From JBFLVU01 sp964589625 (lineage in GTDB: Bacteria > Acidobacteriota > UBA4820 > DSQY01), in assembly GCA_964589625.1 (NCBI GenBank), contig CAZPSH010000014.1, positions 8,353 through 72,352 of the forward strand: 64,000 nt of DNA, given 5' to 3'. Each line of letters starts with the position of its first letter. The first letter of the stretch is position 1. The notes under the pieces are model-generated. The model did not search any database and was not told the origin of the DNA. It was given only the letters and a program-made list of their open reading frames with translations. Both the position numbers and the translations under genes were made by a program. Positions 1-9,358 of this stretch are shown here, piece after piece.

Positions 1-132
1 CCTTTTCAACCCGTCCTCCGCGCAGGCCGCCTCGGCCACGCGAAACCCGCTGCTCGACAGGGTGACGCGAAGGAACCGCCGTATTCCGGGCTCGTCCTCG
101 ATCAGCAAGACAAGGGGGAGCGTGGGGCTCAT
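1..132 (-). CDS. kdpE: KdpE response regulator, N-terminal fragment (runs off window)
   Basis: Only the first 44 codons are present. The peptide starts MSPTLPLVLLIEDEPGIRR, the first strand and acidic pocket (residues EDE) of a CheY-like receiver domain. The ATG at 132 overlaps the kdpD stop by 4 bases (ATGA), the usual translational coupling of kdpD and kdpE. In known Kdp systems KdpE is phosphorylated by KdpD and activates kdpFABC under K+ limitation. The DNA-binding half lies outside the window, so identity rests on the receiver start and its position after kdpD. Confidence 0.85.
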   Translation of the reverse strand, partial: MSPTLPLVLLIEDEPGIRRFLRVTLSSSGFRVAEAACAEDGLKR

Positions 133-2819
133 GAGTGGGCTCCCGGGGGGCGGGGCGGGGGATCCGGTGGAGGAAGGCCCGCCTCAGGTAGTTCCACGAC
201 GAAAGCCGCGCCGCCTTCAGACCGGTTTGCGCTCCGGATGGCGCCCCCGTGGGCTTCGGCCACGGCACGGCAGATGGCGAGGCCCAGCCCCGCTCCCTCC
301 ACGCGCTCGGAGGCCCGGAAGAACTTCTCGAAGACGTGCGACTCCGCTCCCTTGGGGAGCCCCGGTCCCCTGTCCGCCACGGTGACGGTCACCCGTCCTT
401 CCGAGGCCGTCGCCCGGATTTCCACGGGGCCCTTCGGCGCGTGGCGGGCCACGTTTTCGAACAGGTTGATGAACAGGTGCTCCACGAGCCGGGCGTCGAT
501 GGAAACCATGGGCAAGGATTCGGGGAGGTCCAGCAGGATCTCCCTCCCCTCTAGGCGGTTTCTGACCCGGTCCAGGGCGGCGCCGATCACTTCTTCCAGT
601 GGTTGGGGCTCGCGGTTCAATGCCAGGGAGCCCGCCTGGAGGCGCGTCATGTCCAGCAGATTGGCGACGAACCGGCTGAGGCGGAGAGATTCGTCGTAAA
701 CCGACTGGGCCAGCTCCCGAACCTCTTCGGGCTTCAAATTGCCGTCGGCGATGGAGCTGGAGGCGCCGACGATGGAGGCAAGCGGCGTCCGAAAATCATG
801 GGAGAGCGAACTGAGCAAGTCGCTGCGCAAGCGCTCCGACTCCGCGTCCATCTGGGCCTTCCGCGCCCGTTCCGCCAGGAGGGCTCTCTCGAGCGCGAGG
901 GCCGTCTGGTTCGAGGCGGCTTCGATTCGGTGACGGACCTCCGAGGGCTCCTCAGCCCGGTCCTTGGGCAGCCTGGCTCCCAGGACGCCCAGCACCTCGC
1001 CTGAGGCCCTCAGCGGGAGGTACAGCGCCTCGCTTCCCGGAAGCGTATCGGTGTCCTGTCCGGCCGGCAATCCCCGCTGCAGGACCCATTTCACGACGGC
1101 CATCTCGCTTGCCCGGTAGGCGAAGGACGCGTCGCTGGAGGAAACGGTCTCGATCGGGGCATCGGGCAACGGCAGGAAGACGGCGCAGGGGAGGCCGTAA
1201 CGGCCCGAGAGGTGCCGAACGGAGACGTCGGCCACGGCCTTGGCGTCCCGCGCCCTGGCAAGGTCCATCGTGAGCTCCGCCATGGCCTCCGTCCGCCGTT
1301 GAGCCTCCCGAGCCCTCCGGGCCTCCCGGCGCACCCGGGCGGCCAGGTTGCTCGTCAATAGGGCCACCGCGAGCATGACGGAGAAGGTGATGAGGTACTG
1401 CGAGTCGCTCACGCGGAAAGTCAAGTGGGGAGGGACGAACACGAAGTCGAACAGGGCCACGCTCAGCACGGAGGCGAAGACGGAGGGGCCCGTTCCGAGC
1501 CTCGTGGCCACGAGGATCACGCCGAGCAGGAAGACCATGGCGAGGTTCGTGGGCTCCACGAAGGGAGAGAGGAGGCCCGAGGCGACGGCAGATAGAGCCA
1601 CAACGGCGGCGGCCTTGACGTAGGGCCTCCAAGATCGTCGTTCCGGGCGACGGAATCGGTGAAGCCTCTCCAGCCGCTCGTGGGCGGTGCCTCCCAAGAT
1701 GTAGACGTCCAAGCCCTCGCTCTCCCGGATGAGGTCCTCCACGAACCTGCGGCGGGAGAGTCGCCACCACCCGGCGCGCGGGGGTTTCCCCAGGAGGATC
1801 TTGGTGACGTTTCTGGACCGGGCGAAGTTCAGGATCTCCTCGACGGTGTTTTCGGCCGATAGGGTAACGGCTTTTCCGCCGAGCTGTTCCACCAGCCGGA
1901 GCGTCCGCTGGAGCTGCTCCCGGTCCGCAGGGGGAATTCGATCGTGGGAGGAGGTCTCGACGTAGAGGCCGATCCAGTCCGCCCGGAGCCGCGCCGCCAG
2001 GGACCGGGCAGATCGCACCAAATGCTGGCCGTAGGGGCTAGCCCCCAGACAGACCAGGATTCTCTCTTTGGCCGGCCAGGGTTCGCTGACGGCGTGGTCC
2101 TTGCGGTAGCGCTCCATCTGCACGTCCACCCGGTCCGCCGTCTTTCGAAGGGCCATCTCCCTCAGGGCGATGAGGTTGCCCGGCCGGAAGAAGTTCTCCA
2201 GCGCACGTTCCGCCAACTGGGGGAAGTAGACCTTCCCCTCCTTCAGGCGGAGGATCAGGTCGTCCGCCGTCAAGTCCACGAGTTCGACCTCATCCGCCTC
2301 CTCGAAGGCCGTGTCGGGCACGCGCTCGGAAATGGAGACCCCTGTGACCTGGGCCACGGCTTCGTGAAGGCTCTCCAGGTGCTGAACGTTGAGCGTCGTG
2401 TAGACGCCGATGCCTGCAGAGAGCAGCTCCTGGGCGTCCTGCCACCTCTTGGCGTGGCGCGACCCGGGGGCGTTGGTGTGGGCCAGCTCGTCCAGGAGGA
2501 CCAGCGCCGGCCTGCGGTCGAGGGCGGCATCCAGGTCGAATTCCGCGAGTTGTTTTCCCTTGTAGCTGAGGACCCTCGGGGGGATCCGCTCGAGTCCCTC
2601 GAGAAGCGCCTCCGTCTCTCTGCGCCCGTGGGTTTCGACCCACCCGGCCACCACGTCGAGCCCCTCGGATCGTCGGGCCCTGGCGGCCTCCAGCATGGCG
2701 TAGGTTTTCCCCACGCCCGGGGCGGACCCGAAAAAGATCTTCAGGCGCCCTCTCCGGGATCGGACCTCGTCGGACTGGATCCGTTCCAGGAGTTCGTCCG
2801 GGTCGGGCCGGTCGTCCAT
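129..2819 (-). CDS. kdpD: KdpD K+-sensing histidine kinase
   Basis: 896 aa, full length for the family. The N-terminal KdpD domain carries a Walker A motif GSAPGVGKT (residues 31-39) and the LLDELAHTNAPGSRH signature. A universal-stress-protein-like domain follows (about 250-375), then four closely spaced membrane segments (about 400-500), a GAF-like region, and a transmitter with H-box SHDFRTPL (phosphoacceptor His674), an N-box and the G-box GAGLGLAIC. It is a membrane sensor that phosphorylates KdpE when K+ or turgor is low. It sits 58 bases after kdpC and overlaps kdpE by 4 bases. The C-terminus ends in a short Pro-rich tail. Confidence 0.97.
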   Translation of the reverse strand: MDDRPDPDELLERIQSDEVRSRRGRLKIFFGSAPGVGKTYAMLEAARARRSEGLDVVAGWVETHGRRETEALLEGLERIPPRVLSYKGKQLAEFDLDAALDRRPALVLLDELAHTNAPGSRHAKRWQDAQELLSAGIGVYTTLNVQHLESLHEAVAQVTGVSISERVPDTAFEEADEVELVDLTADDLILRLKEGKVYFPQLAERALENFFRPGNLIALREMALRKTADRVDVQMERYRKDHAVSEPWPAKERILVCLGASPYGQHLVRSARSLAARLRADWIGLYVETSSHDRIPPADREQLQRTLRLVEQLGGKAVTLSAENTVEEILNFARSRNVTKILLGKPPRAGWWRLSRRRFVEDLIRESEGLDVYILGGTAHERLERLHRFRRPERRSWRPYVKAAAVVALSAVASGLLSPFVEPTNLAMVFLLGVILVATRLGTGPSVFASVLSVALFDFVFVPPHLTFRVSDSQYLITFSVMLAVALLTSNLAARVRREARRAREAQRRTEAMAELTMDLARARDAKAVADVSVRHLSGRYGLPCAVFLPLPDAPIETVSSSDASFAYRASEMAVVKWVLQRGLPAGQDTDTLPGSEALYLPLRASGEVLGVLGARLPKDRAEEPSEVRHRIEAASNQTALALERALLAERARKAQMDAESERLRSDLLSSLSHDFRTPLASIVGASSSIADGNLKPEEVRELAQSVYDESLRLSRFVANLLDMTRLQAGSLALNREPQPLEEVIGAALDRVRNRLEGREILLDLPESLPMVSIDARLVEHLFINLFENVARHAPKGPVEIRATASEGRVTVTVADRGPGLPKGAESHVFEKFFRASERVEGAGLGLAICRAVAEAHGGAIRSANRSEGGAAFVVELPEAGLPPPDPPPRPPGAHS

Positions 2820-2877
2820 TCGCCCTCCACGTCGCCCGCGATCACGTCCCCATTATGCCACGTGGGGGCGAAGCCCC

Positions 2878-3453
2878 TCAGGGGTAGCGCTCGTCCAAAG
2901 CCAGGTTCAATTCCAGCACGTTGACTCGGCGCTCCCCCAACACTCCCCACGTCCGTCCCTCCACGCGGGCCTCCACCAGCGCGCGGATCGCTTCCTCGGA
3001 TACGCCCCGGGCCTTCGAAACGCGGCGGACCTGGAAGAAGGCGGCGTCGGGGCTGATGTGAGGATCGAGTCCGCTCGCCGACGCCGTGACCAGGTCCACG
3101 GGGACGGGCGAGGGGTTCTCCGGGTCAGCCGCACGCAGGGCCTCGAGTCGACTTTCCACGGCGGTCAGGAGGGCGGGGTTCGCCGGCCCGAGGTTCGAAC
3201 CCGCCGAGAGGGAGGGATTGCAGGGAAAGGGAAGGGTCGCCGAGTCCCGGCCCCAGAAGTGGGCGGGATCCGAATAGTGCTGTCCGAGCAGGGACGAGCC
3301 GACCGCGCGGCCCCCGCGGAGGACGATGCTCCCCGAAGCCCTGCGGGGGCACACCAGGGCCGCCAGGCCCGTCACGGCCAGAGGGTAGGCCACCCCCGTC
3401 AGGAGGGTCAGGACTCCGACGGTCAGCACCGCAGATAACCCGTTCCGGTTCAT
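2878..3453 (-). CDS. kdpC: KdpC, K+-transporting ATPase subunit C
   Basis: 191 aa starting MNRNGLSAVLTVG. One N-terminal transmembrane helix (about residues 7-32) precedes a periplasmic domain with the family signatures GSSLLGQHYSDPAHFWGR and ASGLDPHISPDAA. KdpC is the small stabilising subunit that contacts KdpA and increases ATP affinity of the P-type pump. The reading frame stays open far upstream through kdpB, but the ATG at 3453, 8 bases after the kdpB stop, is the natural start. It is co-transcribed with kdpFAB. Confidence 0.95.
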   Translation of the reverse strand: MNRNGLSAVLTVGVLTLLTGVAYPLAVTGLAALVCPRRASGSIVLRGGRAVGSSLLGQHYSDPAHFWGRDSATLPFPCNPSLSAGSNLGPANPALLTAVESRLEALRAADPENPSPVPVDLVTASASGLDPHISPDAAFFQVRRVSKARGVSEEAIRALVEARVEGRTWGVLGERRVNVLELNLALDERYP

Positions 3454-3461
3454 CCGCCGCC

Positions 3462-5534
3462 TCACGCCAGGTGGAGGGCCGCGAGGGCCATGTCGATGAG
3501 TTTGATGCAGGGAAAGGGGAGGACCAGGCCGCCCAAGCCGTACCGGAGGAGGTTGCGGCCCAGGAGCGCCTTGGCGGTGGAAGGCCGGTACTCGATTCCC
3601 CGCAGGGACAGAGGGATGAGCGCCACGATGATCAGGGCGTTGAAAAGGACGGCGGAGAGCACGGCGCTCCGAGGAGTGGCCAGGTGCATGACGTTCAGGA
3701 CGGCGAGTCCCGGGTAGGTTGTGGCGAAGGCCGCGGGAAGGATGGCGAAGTACTTCGCGAGGTCGTTGGCGATGGAGAAGGTGGTGAGCGCCCCGCGGGT
3801 CATGAGGAGTTGCTTCCCGATGGAGACGATTTCCAGGAGTTTCGTGGGGTTCGAGTCCAGATCCACCATGTTTCCCGCCTCCTTGGCCGCCTGGGTGCCC
3901 GAGTTCATGGCCACGGCCACGTCCGCCTGCGCCAGCGCCGGGGCGTCGTTGGTGCCGTCTCCGGTCATAGCCACCATGTGGCCCCTGGACTGGAGGTCCC
4001 GGATGAGGGAGAGCTTGGTCTCCGGCGTCGCCTCGGAGAGAAAGTCGTCCACGCCGGCCTCGGCGGCGATGGCGGCCGCGGTCAGAGGATTGTCCCCCGT
4101 GATCATCACCGTGCGGATGCCGATGCGCCGAAACTCCATGAATCGCTCGCGGATCCCGCCCTTGACGATGTCCTTCAGGTGAACGACGCCCAGCACCGCC
4201 GGCCCGTCCGAGACCACGAGGGGGGTTCCGCCTTCCCTGGCCACACGATCCACGGCGCTCCGCACATCCTCCGGCACCGCACCGCCCAACTCCGCCACGT
4301 GGGTTTCCAAGGCGTCTGCCGCCCCCTTCCGGATCTGCCTTCCGTCCAGGTTGACCCCGCTCATGCGGGTGTAGGCGCTGAAGGGGACGAAGGTGGCGCC
4401 CAGCGCGCGCAGGTCCCTCCCCCGAAGGCCGAAGCGCTCCTTTGCCAGCACGACGATGCTCCGGCCTTCGGGGGTCTCGTCGGCGAGAGAGGCGAGTTGG
4501 GCGGCATCGGCAAGGGCCTCCTCGGTGATGCCGGCGGCGGGGACGAGATCCACGGCCTCGCGGTTCCCGAGGGTGATCGTCCCGGTTTTGTCGAGGAGGA
4601 GGACGTCCACGTCCCCGGCCGCCTCGACGGACCTTCCAGACAGGGCGATCACGTTCGCCTGGATGAGGCGGTCCATGCCGGCGATGCCGATGGCCGACAG
4701 AAGGCCACCGATGGTGGTCGGGAGGAGGCACACCAGGAGGGCAAGAAGGGTGGCCAGCGGGACCACCGCCCCTGCCCCGGCCGAGCGCGCGGCGTACAGC
4801 GAAAAGGGAAGGAGCGTGACGGTGACCAGAAGGAAGATAATGCTCATCGCGGCCAGGAGGATGTCCAGGGCGATCTCCGTAGGGGTCTTCTGGCGCTTTG
4901 CCCCTTCCACGAGGGAAATCATCCGGTCCAGAAACGTTTGCCCGGGATCCGCCGTGACTCTGACGACGAGCCAGTCTGACAGGACGAGGGTTCCGCCGGT
5001 CACCGCGTCCCGGTCTCCGCCGGCTTCGCGGATGACGGGAGCGCTCTCGCCGGTGATGACCGCCTCGTTCACGGAGGCGACGCCCTCGACGACCTGGCCG
5101 TCGCAGGGGATCTCGTCTCCCGCTTCAACGAGAACGGCCTCGCCCCTCTTGAGTTCGGCGGAGTTGGTGAGCGTGTACGGGGATCCTTTGCGCGCCTCGG
5201 CCAGGACTTTGGCGGGGACCTGGCGTCGCGATCTTTTGAGGGCGGCCGCCTGGGCCTTTCCGCGCCCTTCCGCCAAGCCCTCCGCGAAGTTGGCGAAGAG
5301 CACGGTGAACCAGAGTCCAAGCGCCACGGCCAGAACGTACGGCAGGGGGGCCTCCCCGGGTTCCCAAAGGGTCTGCACCACGAGAAGAGTGGCGAAGGCG
5401 GCGCCTGCCTCCACCACGAACATCACCGGGTTCCTCGCCATCTGGCGGGGAGACAGCTTCAGGAGCGAGTCGAACAGTGCCCGCCGCACGAGGAGAAAAT
5501 CGAACAGGGGCGCGTGGCGTCGGGGGTGGCTCAT
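3462..5534 (-). CDS. kdpB: KdpB, K+-transporting P-type ATPase catalytic subunit
   Basis: 690 aa. It has the P-type phosphorylation motif DKTGT at Asp315, the TGES actuator loop (about residue 161), and the TGDGTNDAPAL hinge. Seven membrane segments are expected. It hydrolyses ATP to drive K+ through KdpA in the inner membrane. Length and motifs are intact. The start MSHPRRHAPLFD is 22 bases downstream of the kdpA stop, preceded on the minus strand by an AGAGAGGA ribosome-binding stretch. Confidence 0.97.
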   Translation of the reverse strand: MSHPRRHAPLFDFLLVRRALFDSLLKLSPRQMARNPVMFVVEAGAAFATLLVVQTLWEPGEAPLPYVLAVALGLWFTVLFANFAEGLAEGRGKAQAAALKRSRRQVPAKVLAEARKGSPYTLTNSAELKRGEAVLVEAGDEIPCDGQVVEGVASVNEAVITGESAPVIREAGGDRDAVTGGTLVLSDWLVVRVTADPGQTFLDRMISLVEGAKRQKTPTEIALDILLAAMSIIFLLVTVTLLPFSLYAARSAGAGAVVPLATLLALLVCLLPTTIGGLLSAIGIAGMDRLIQANVIALSGRSVEAAGDVDVLLLDKTGTITLGNREAVDLVPAAGITEEALADAAQLASLADETPEGRSIVVLAKERFGLRGRDLRALGATFVPFSAYTRMSGVNLDGRQIRKGAADALETHVAELGGAVPEDVRSAVDRVAREGGTPLVVSDGPAVLGVVHLKDIVKGGIRERFMEFRRIGIRTVMITGDNPLTAAAIAAEAGVDDFLSEATPETKLSLIRDLQSRGHMVAMTGDGTNDAPALAQADVAVAMNSGTQAAKEAGNMVDLDSNPTKLLEIVSIGKQLLMTRGALTTFSIANDLAKYFAILPAAFATTYPGLAVLNVMHLATPRSAVLSAVLFNALIIVALIPLSLRGIEYRPSTAKALLGRNLLRYGLGGLVLPFPCIKLIDMALAALHLA

Positions 5535-5556
5535 CGGCGTCCTCTCTGTCGCGCGA

Positions 5557-7350
5557 TCACTTGAAATGGGTCACGTATTCCGCAATGGGCCCCAAGGCCA
5601 ACGCCGGAAAGAACGTAAGCCCGCCCACGATGACCACGACGGCGAGAAGCCAGGCCACGAACAGCGGCGAATCCGTGGGAAGGGTACCCGGGCTTGCGGG
5701 GGTGACCTTCTTGCGTGCCAGCGAGCCCGCGAGGGCGAGCACGGGAATCTTGACGAGGAATCGGCCTGCGAGCATGGCCAGGGCGAGGGCCACATTGTAG
5801 AAAGGGGTGTCGCCGCTCAGGCCCGCGAAGGCGCTGCCGTTGTTGTTTCCGCAGGAGGAGAAGGCGTACAAAATCTCGCTGAAGCCACGGGTGCCCGGAT
5901 TCAAGGGGCCCGCCGCGCCGGCCTCGGTGACGCTCGCCACAGCCGTCCCGAGGAGCACCACGAGCGGCATGGAGAGGATTCCGAGTGAGGCCATCTTCAT
6001 GTCGTACGGTTCGATCTTCTTGCCCAGGTACTCGGGGGAGCGCCCGACCATGAGGCCCGCGGCGAAGACCGCCACCACGACGAAGAGGAGCATGCCGTAC
6101 AGCCCCGAACCCACTCCGCCAAGGGCCACCTCGCCCAATTGCATGAGGAACAGGGGGACGAGACCCCCCAACGGTGTGTACGAATCATGCATGGAGTTCA
6201 CCGCGCCGCAGGAAGTGGCCGTGGTGAGCGAGGCCCACGCGGCCGAGCCGGTTGCTCCGAAGCGGACTTCCTTTCCCTCCATGTTTTCGCCCGGGAGAAT
6301 GGGGGCGGCGCCCGTTTCGCCCCCGAGACGCATCAGGAGAGGATTCCCGGCCCGCTCCTGCTGAACACAGAAGACCATGGGGAGGACGAGGAGGACGAGC
6401 ATGGCCGACAAGACGGCCCATCCCTGCCGGGCGTCGCCGACGGCGATACCGAAGGTCAAGCAGAGTCCCGCGCCGATGATCCCCATGGCCAGCATCTGCA
6501 AGAAATTGGAGAGGGGCGTCGGATTCTCGAAGGGATGGGCCGCATTCGCGTTGAAGAACCCACCGCCGTTGGTTCCGAGGTCCTTGATGGCCACCTGGGA
6601 AGCCACGGGCCCGAGAGGGATCACATATCCGGACCCGGGAGAGTCGGGCACCCGCTCGGATCCGATTGGTGCCGTATCATCCGGCGCGTTGGCCCCGGAT
6701 GCATGGTGCTCCGACTCGAGCGGAGAAACGACGAGGGATCCGCATAAGGTCTGAACAACGCCCTGGGAGACCAATGCGGGGGCAAGGACGAGCGACAGCG
6801 GCAGAAGTACGTACAGGACCGTTCTCACGACGTCGACCCAGAAGTTCCCGAGGGTGTCCGAGCGCCGCCGCGCGAAGCCGCGGACGAGGGCCGCGAGGAC
6901 GGCCATCCCTGAAGCGGCAGAGAGAAAATTTTGGGACGTGAGCCCTACCATCTGGGACAGGTGGCTCAGCGTGCCCTCGCCGGCGTAGTTCTGCCAGTTT
7001 GTGTTCGTCACGAAGCTTACGGCCGTGTTGAAGGCAAGAAACGGCGGCACCGACTTCAGGTGCAGGGGGTTGAGCGGAAGCCAGGCCTGGGCCCTCAGGA
7101 GCCCGTAGAGAGCCAGCAGGCCCACGAGGTGGAAGAGGACCATGCTCTTGGCGTATTCCTTCCAGCCCATCTCGCTCCTGGCGTCGATGCCGCATGCCCT
7201 GTAAAGGAGGCGCTCAAGGAGGCCGAACGGCCCGTCCGGGTCTGGGAACCCTCCGTCGTACACTCGGGCCATGTACGCGCCCAGAGGTTTGGCCAGGGCG
7301 ATGAGAAGGCCGACGAGGAGCGCCATCTGGAGAAGGCCCGCAGTGGTCAT
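5557..7350 (-). CDS. kdpA: KdpA, K+-translocating subunit
   Basis: 597 aa, about ten transmembrane helices. Selectivity-filter-like loops typical of KdpA are visible: TNTNWQNYAGE, TNGGGFFNANAAHPFENP, TATSCGAVNSMHDSYTPLG and SSCGNNNGSAFAGL. KdpA belongs to the superfamily of K+ transporters and forms the K+ entry pathway of the KdpFABC pump. Its ATG overlaps the kdpF stop by 4 bases, so the two are translationally coupled. Confidence 0.97.
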   Translation of the reverse strand: MTTAGLLQMALLVGLLIALAKPLGAYMARVYDGGFPDPDGPFGLLERLLYRACGIDARSEMGWKEYAKSMVLFHLVGLLALYGLLRAQAWLPLNPLHLKSVPPFLAFNTAVSFVTNTNWQNYAGEGTLSHLSQMVGLTSQNFLSAASGMAVLAALVRGFARRRSDTLGNFWVDVVRTVLYVLLPLSLVLAPALVSQGVVQTLCGSLVVSPLESEHHASGANAPDDTAPIGSERVPDSPGSGYVIPLGPVASQVAIKDLGTNGGGFFNANAAHPFENPTPLSNFLQMLAMGIIGAGLCLTFGIAVGDARQGWAVLSAMLVLLVLPMVFCVQQERAGNPLLMRLGGETGAAPILPGENMEGKEVRFGATGSAAWASLTTATSCGAVNSMHDSYTPLGGLVPLFLMQLGEVALGGVGSGLYGMLLFVVVAVFAAGLMVGRSPEYLGKKIEPYDMKMASLGILSMPLVVLLGTAVASVTEAGAAGPLNPGTRGFSEILYAFSSCGNNNGSAFAGLSGDTPFYNVALALAMLAGRFLVKIPVLALAGSLARKKVTPASPGTLPTDSPLFVAWLLAVVVIVGGLTFFPALALGPIAEYVTHFK

Positions 7351-7439
7351 TGGAGCCTCTCGGGCTTGAGGAGGGCGAAGAGGAGGTAACCGAGCAGGAC
7401 GGCGGCCGCCGCCGCTCCCAGGGCCTGCATTCCGCTCAT
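7347..7439 (-). CDS. kdpF: KdpF small membrane subunit
   Basis: 30-aa peptide MSGMQALGAA... ending LLFALLKPERLQ, one hydrophobic helix followed by the KPE(R/K) tail typical of KdpF. KdpF sits at the KdpA-KdpB interface and stabilises the complex. The stop overlaps the kdpA start (ATGA) and the start overlaps the preceding micro-ORF stop (ATGA), giving an unbroken coupled chain. An internal ATG at 7430 is an alternative start. Too short for most gene callers. Confidence 0.85.
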   Translation of the reverse strand: MSGMQALGAAAAAVLLGYLLFALLKPERLQ

Positions 7440-7567
7440 GGCTTGCTCCACCTGTTTCCGGGATCTTCGCGGGACCATTCCTCCCAGCCCCTTTTCCCCC
7501 ACCTGTGCAGGGAGTAGATGATCAGTAGCCCTACCAGCGAAACCGCGACGGTCTGGATGGTGATCAT
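7436..7567 (-). CDS. 43-aa membrane micro-protein in kdp operon, unknown function
   Basis: Opens at ATG 7567 and ends by a 4-base ATGA overlap with kdpF. The first 19 residues (MITIQTVAVSLVGLLIIYS) make one hydrophobic helix. The rest is soluble and rich in Trp and charge (HRWGKRGWEEWSRED). I do not recognise a family. The tight coupling on both sides, uninterrupted frame and membrane-anchor design suggest a real accessory subunit or a translational leader for kdpF. A chance ORF is possible at this length. Confidence 0.6.
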   Translation of the reverse strand: MITIQTVAVSLVGLLIIYSLHRWGKRGWEEWSREDPGNRWSKP

Positions 7568-7576
7568 GGCTTCGGC

Positions 7577-7657
7577 CTACAGCCTGTCCAGGCCGTCCAC
7601 AAGGGACCAAAGAAGGTAGAAGATGACGAGGATCAAGGCGATCAGCGCGGCGTCCAC
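7577..7657 (-). CDS. 26-aa hydrophobic micro-protein leading the kdp operon
   Basis: GTG start at 7657 with a strong Shine-Dalgarno (AAGGAGGAAGG on the minus strand, 4-12 bases upstream). The peptide (M/V)DAALIALILVIFYLLWSL then VDGLDRL is a single transmembrane helix with a short charged tail. It stops 9 bases before the next micro-ORF. The strength of the ribosome site argues for translation. It looks KdpF-like in size but not in sequence. Function unknown. Confidence 0.55.
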   Translation of the reverse strand: MDAALIALILVIFYLLWSLVDGLDRL

Positions 7658-7905
7658 GGGGCCTTCCTCCTTACATCCACGCAGATCATGGGTCCGGATG
7701 CGTCAAGAAGGTGCAAAGGAGGGGCGCGCGGGCGTCAGGAAAGGGTCAAGACGGAAGACCCGGCGGGGAGGGCCGTGCCGAAAGGGGCGCGCGTACGGGA
7801 GGACCACCTTCGGGGGACGAAGTTGGTACCGGGGAGGGACCCTGGAAACGCGGCCTGGCGGGCTGTGGAGGAACTCGCGGTCGAAGCGATTCGTTCACCA
7901 GCCTG
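7658..7905. other. Intergenic region upstream of kdp operon
   Basis: About 250 bases between the start of the kdp operon and the end of the PLP enzyme gene, both read leftward. It must contain the kdp promoter and KdpE operator. I see no clear -35/-10 pair or KdpE-like repeat, and no convincing gene. Confidence 0.4.
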
Positions 7906-9210
7906 CTAGAGGGCCGAGAGGGCCTCCTCGAGGTCGGCCATGATGTCGTCGGCGCGCTCGATCCCGATGCTGATGCGGATCCCGCCCGGGTCCAGGCCCG
8001 CGGCCACTTGCGCCTCCACGGGAAGGGGCGCGTGGGTCATGGAGGCGGGGTGTTCGATGAGGGTCCGGATCTGTCCCAGGGAGACCGCCAGGGTCACCGA
8101 TAGGGCGTGGTCGGCCAGGTGGTCCATCATCTTCCGGCCGTTTTCCCGCGCCTGCTCGGGGGTGCCCTTGAGGATGAAGTAGATCATGATGCCCGGCGCG
8201 AAGTTTCCGTCGGGATCGAGCATCTGCTTCCGGGCAAGGGTGTGCTGGGGGTGGGTCGGCAGTCCCGGGTAGAGAACCTTCGCCACCGCGGGGTGTCCCT
8301 CGAGGTAGCGGGCCACTTTGGTGGCCGTTTCGATCTGCTGGCGGGACCTAAGGGCGAGGGTCGGAAGCCCGTACACGAGGGGCGGCCAGGCGTCCTTGGG
8401 GGCGAGGGGAGCGCCGAAGTCCTTGCGGAAGAGGAGGACGTCGGGCTCGAGCAGGCGCGGGCCCACCCATACGCCGCCCATGTCCGTCCCGAAGCCTCCC
8501 ACGTTCTTGGTCAGGGAGGCCACCACCACGTCGGCCCCCAGGGTGATGGGGCGCTGGCAAAAGGCCGTGGCGAAGGTGTTGTCCACGACGACGAAGATCT
8601 TGCGCTTCTTGGGATTCCGCGCGGCGTTGGCCCGGTCCACGGCCTGCCGAATTGAGGCGAGGTCCACGATTTCCAGGATGGGGTTGCTAGGGGTTTCGAA
8701 ATAGAGGGCCACCACCTCCTCGGTCATCATGCGCTCGATGGCCGCCACGTCCTTCATGTCCACGAACTTCACGGTGATTCCGAAGCGGGGAAGCCAATTG
8801 GCCATGAGGGAGTAGGTGCAGCCGTACATGGTCCGGTGGGCGAGGACCGTGTCGCCCGCTTTGGCGAGAACGCCCAAACTGGCCGTGATGGCCCCCATCC
8901 CGGTTGCGAAGCAGACGGCGCACTCCCCCTCCTCGGCGGCCGCCAGGTTGTCCTCGAGCATGGAGCGGCTGGGCTCGTCGAGGCGGTCGTAAATGTAGAT
9001 GGGGGGCTGGGTATGGCGGTTGAGCTCCGGGTTGGCGAACGCCAGGAACCCCTGGGCGCCTCGCTCGGCGCTTTCCAACCGATAGGCGGCCGAGGCGGAG
9101 ATGGGGGGGACGATGTGGTCCCGGTAGTCCCAGTGTGGCGAGTGGAAGTCCCCGTGGATGAGGCGGGTTTCCTTGTGGTACGCGCGCTTCTTGTCTTTCC
9201 GGGCGGTCAT
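7906..9210 (-). CDS. PLP-dependent Cys/Met-metabolism (trans-sulfuration) family enzyme
   Basis: 434 aa. Fold-type I PLP enzyme of the cystathionine gamma-synthase / methionine gamma-lyase family: substrate loop with YIYDRLDEPSRSMLE, cofactor region FATGMGAITA, PLP-aspartate VVDNTFATAF, and PLP-lysine in SLTKNVGGFGTDMGG. Members make or break C-S bonds in cystathionine, homocysteine or methionine. Which reaction applies cannot be read from the sequence; the NVGGFG lysine loop differs from the usual TKYxxGH. The ATG at 9210 follows GAGGAGGG; the frame stays open upstream but that part is low-complexity and was left out. Monocistronic, divergent from the radical SAM gene. Confidence 0.85.
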   Translation of the reverse strand: MTARKDKKRAYHKETRLIHGDFHSPHWDYRDHIVPPISASAAYRLESAERGAQGFLAFANPELNRHTQPPIYIYDRLDEPSRSMLEDNLAAAEEGECAVCFATGMGAITASLGVLAKAGDTVLAHRTMYGCTYSLMANWLPRFGITVKFVDMKDVAAIERMMTEEVVALYFETPSNPILEIVDLASIRQAVDRANAARNPKKRKIFVVVDNTFATAFCQRPITLGADVVVASLTKNVGGFGTDMGGVWVGPRLLEPDVLLFRKDFGAPLAPKDAWPPLVYGLPTLALRSRQQIETATKVARYLEGHPAVAKVLYPGLPTHPQHTLARKQMLDPDGNFAPGIMIYFILKGTPEQARENGRKMMDHLADHALSVTLAVSLGQIRTLIEHPASMTHAPLPVEAQVAAGLDPGGIRISIGIERADDIMADLEEALSAL

Positions 9211-9358
9211 TCCCGAGCCCTCCTCGGCGCCCATTCTACTCCAGTCGCCGGACCGCGCCAGGGACTTGCGGCTCCGGGGCCGGGGCGTGGGGCAAAATGT
9301 GCTATGTTGAGGCGCTGTTTCCGGGCGCGGCGGTCCGGATGGAAAGGGCGAGCGGGTC

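Noticed and set aside
2878..4731. Minus-strand open frame of 617 codons covering kdpC and half of kdpB
   Set aside because: Only the last 191 codons match a family (KdpC). The rest is a shadow of kdpB in another frame, Arg/Pro/Gly-rich as expected in GC-rich DNA.
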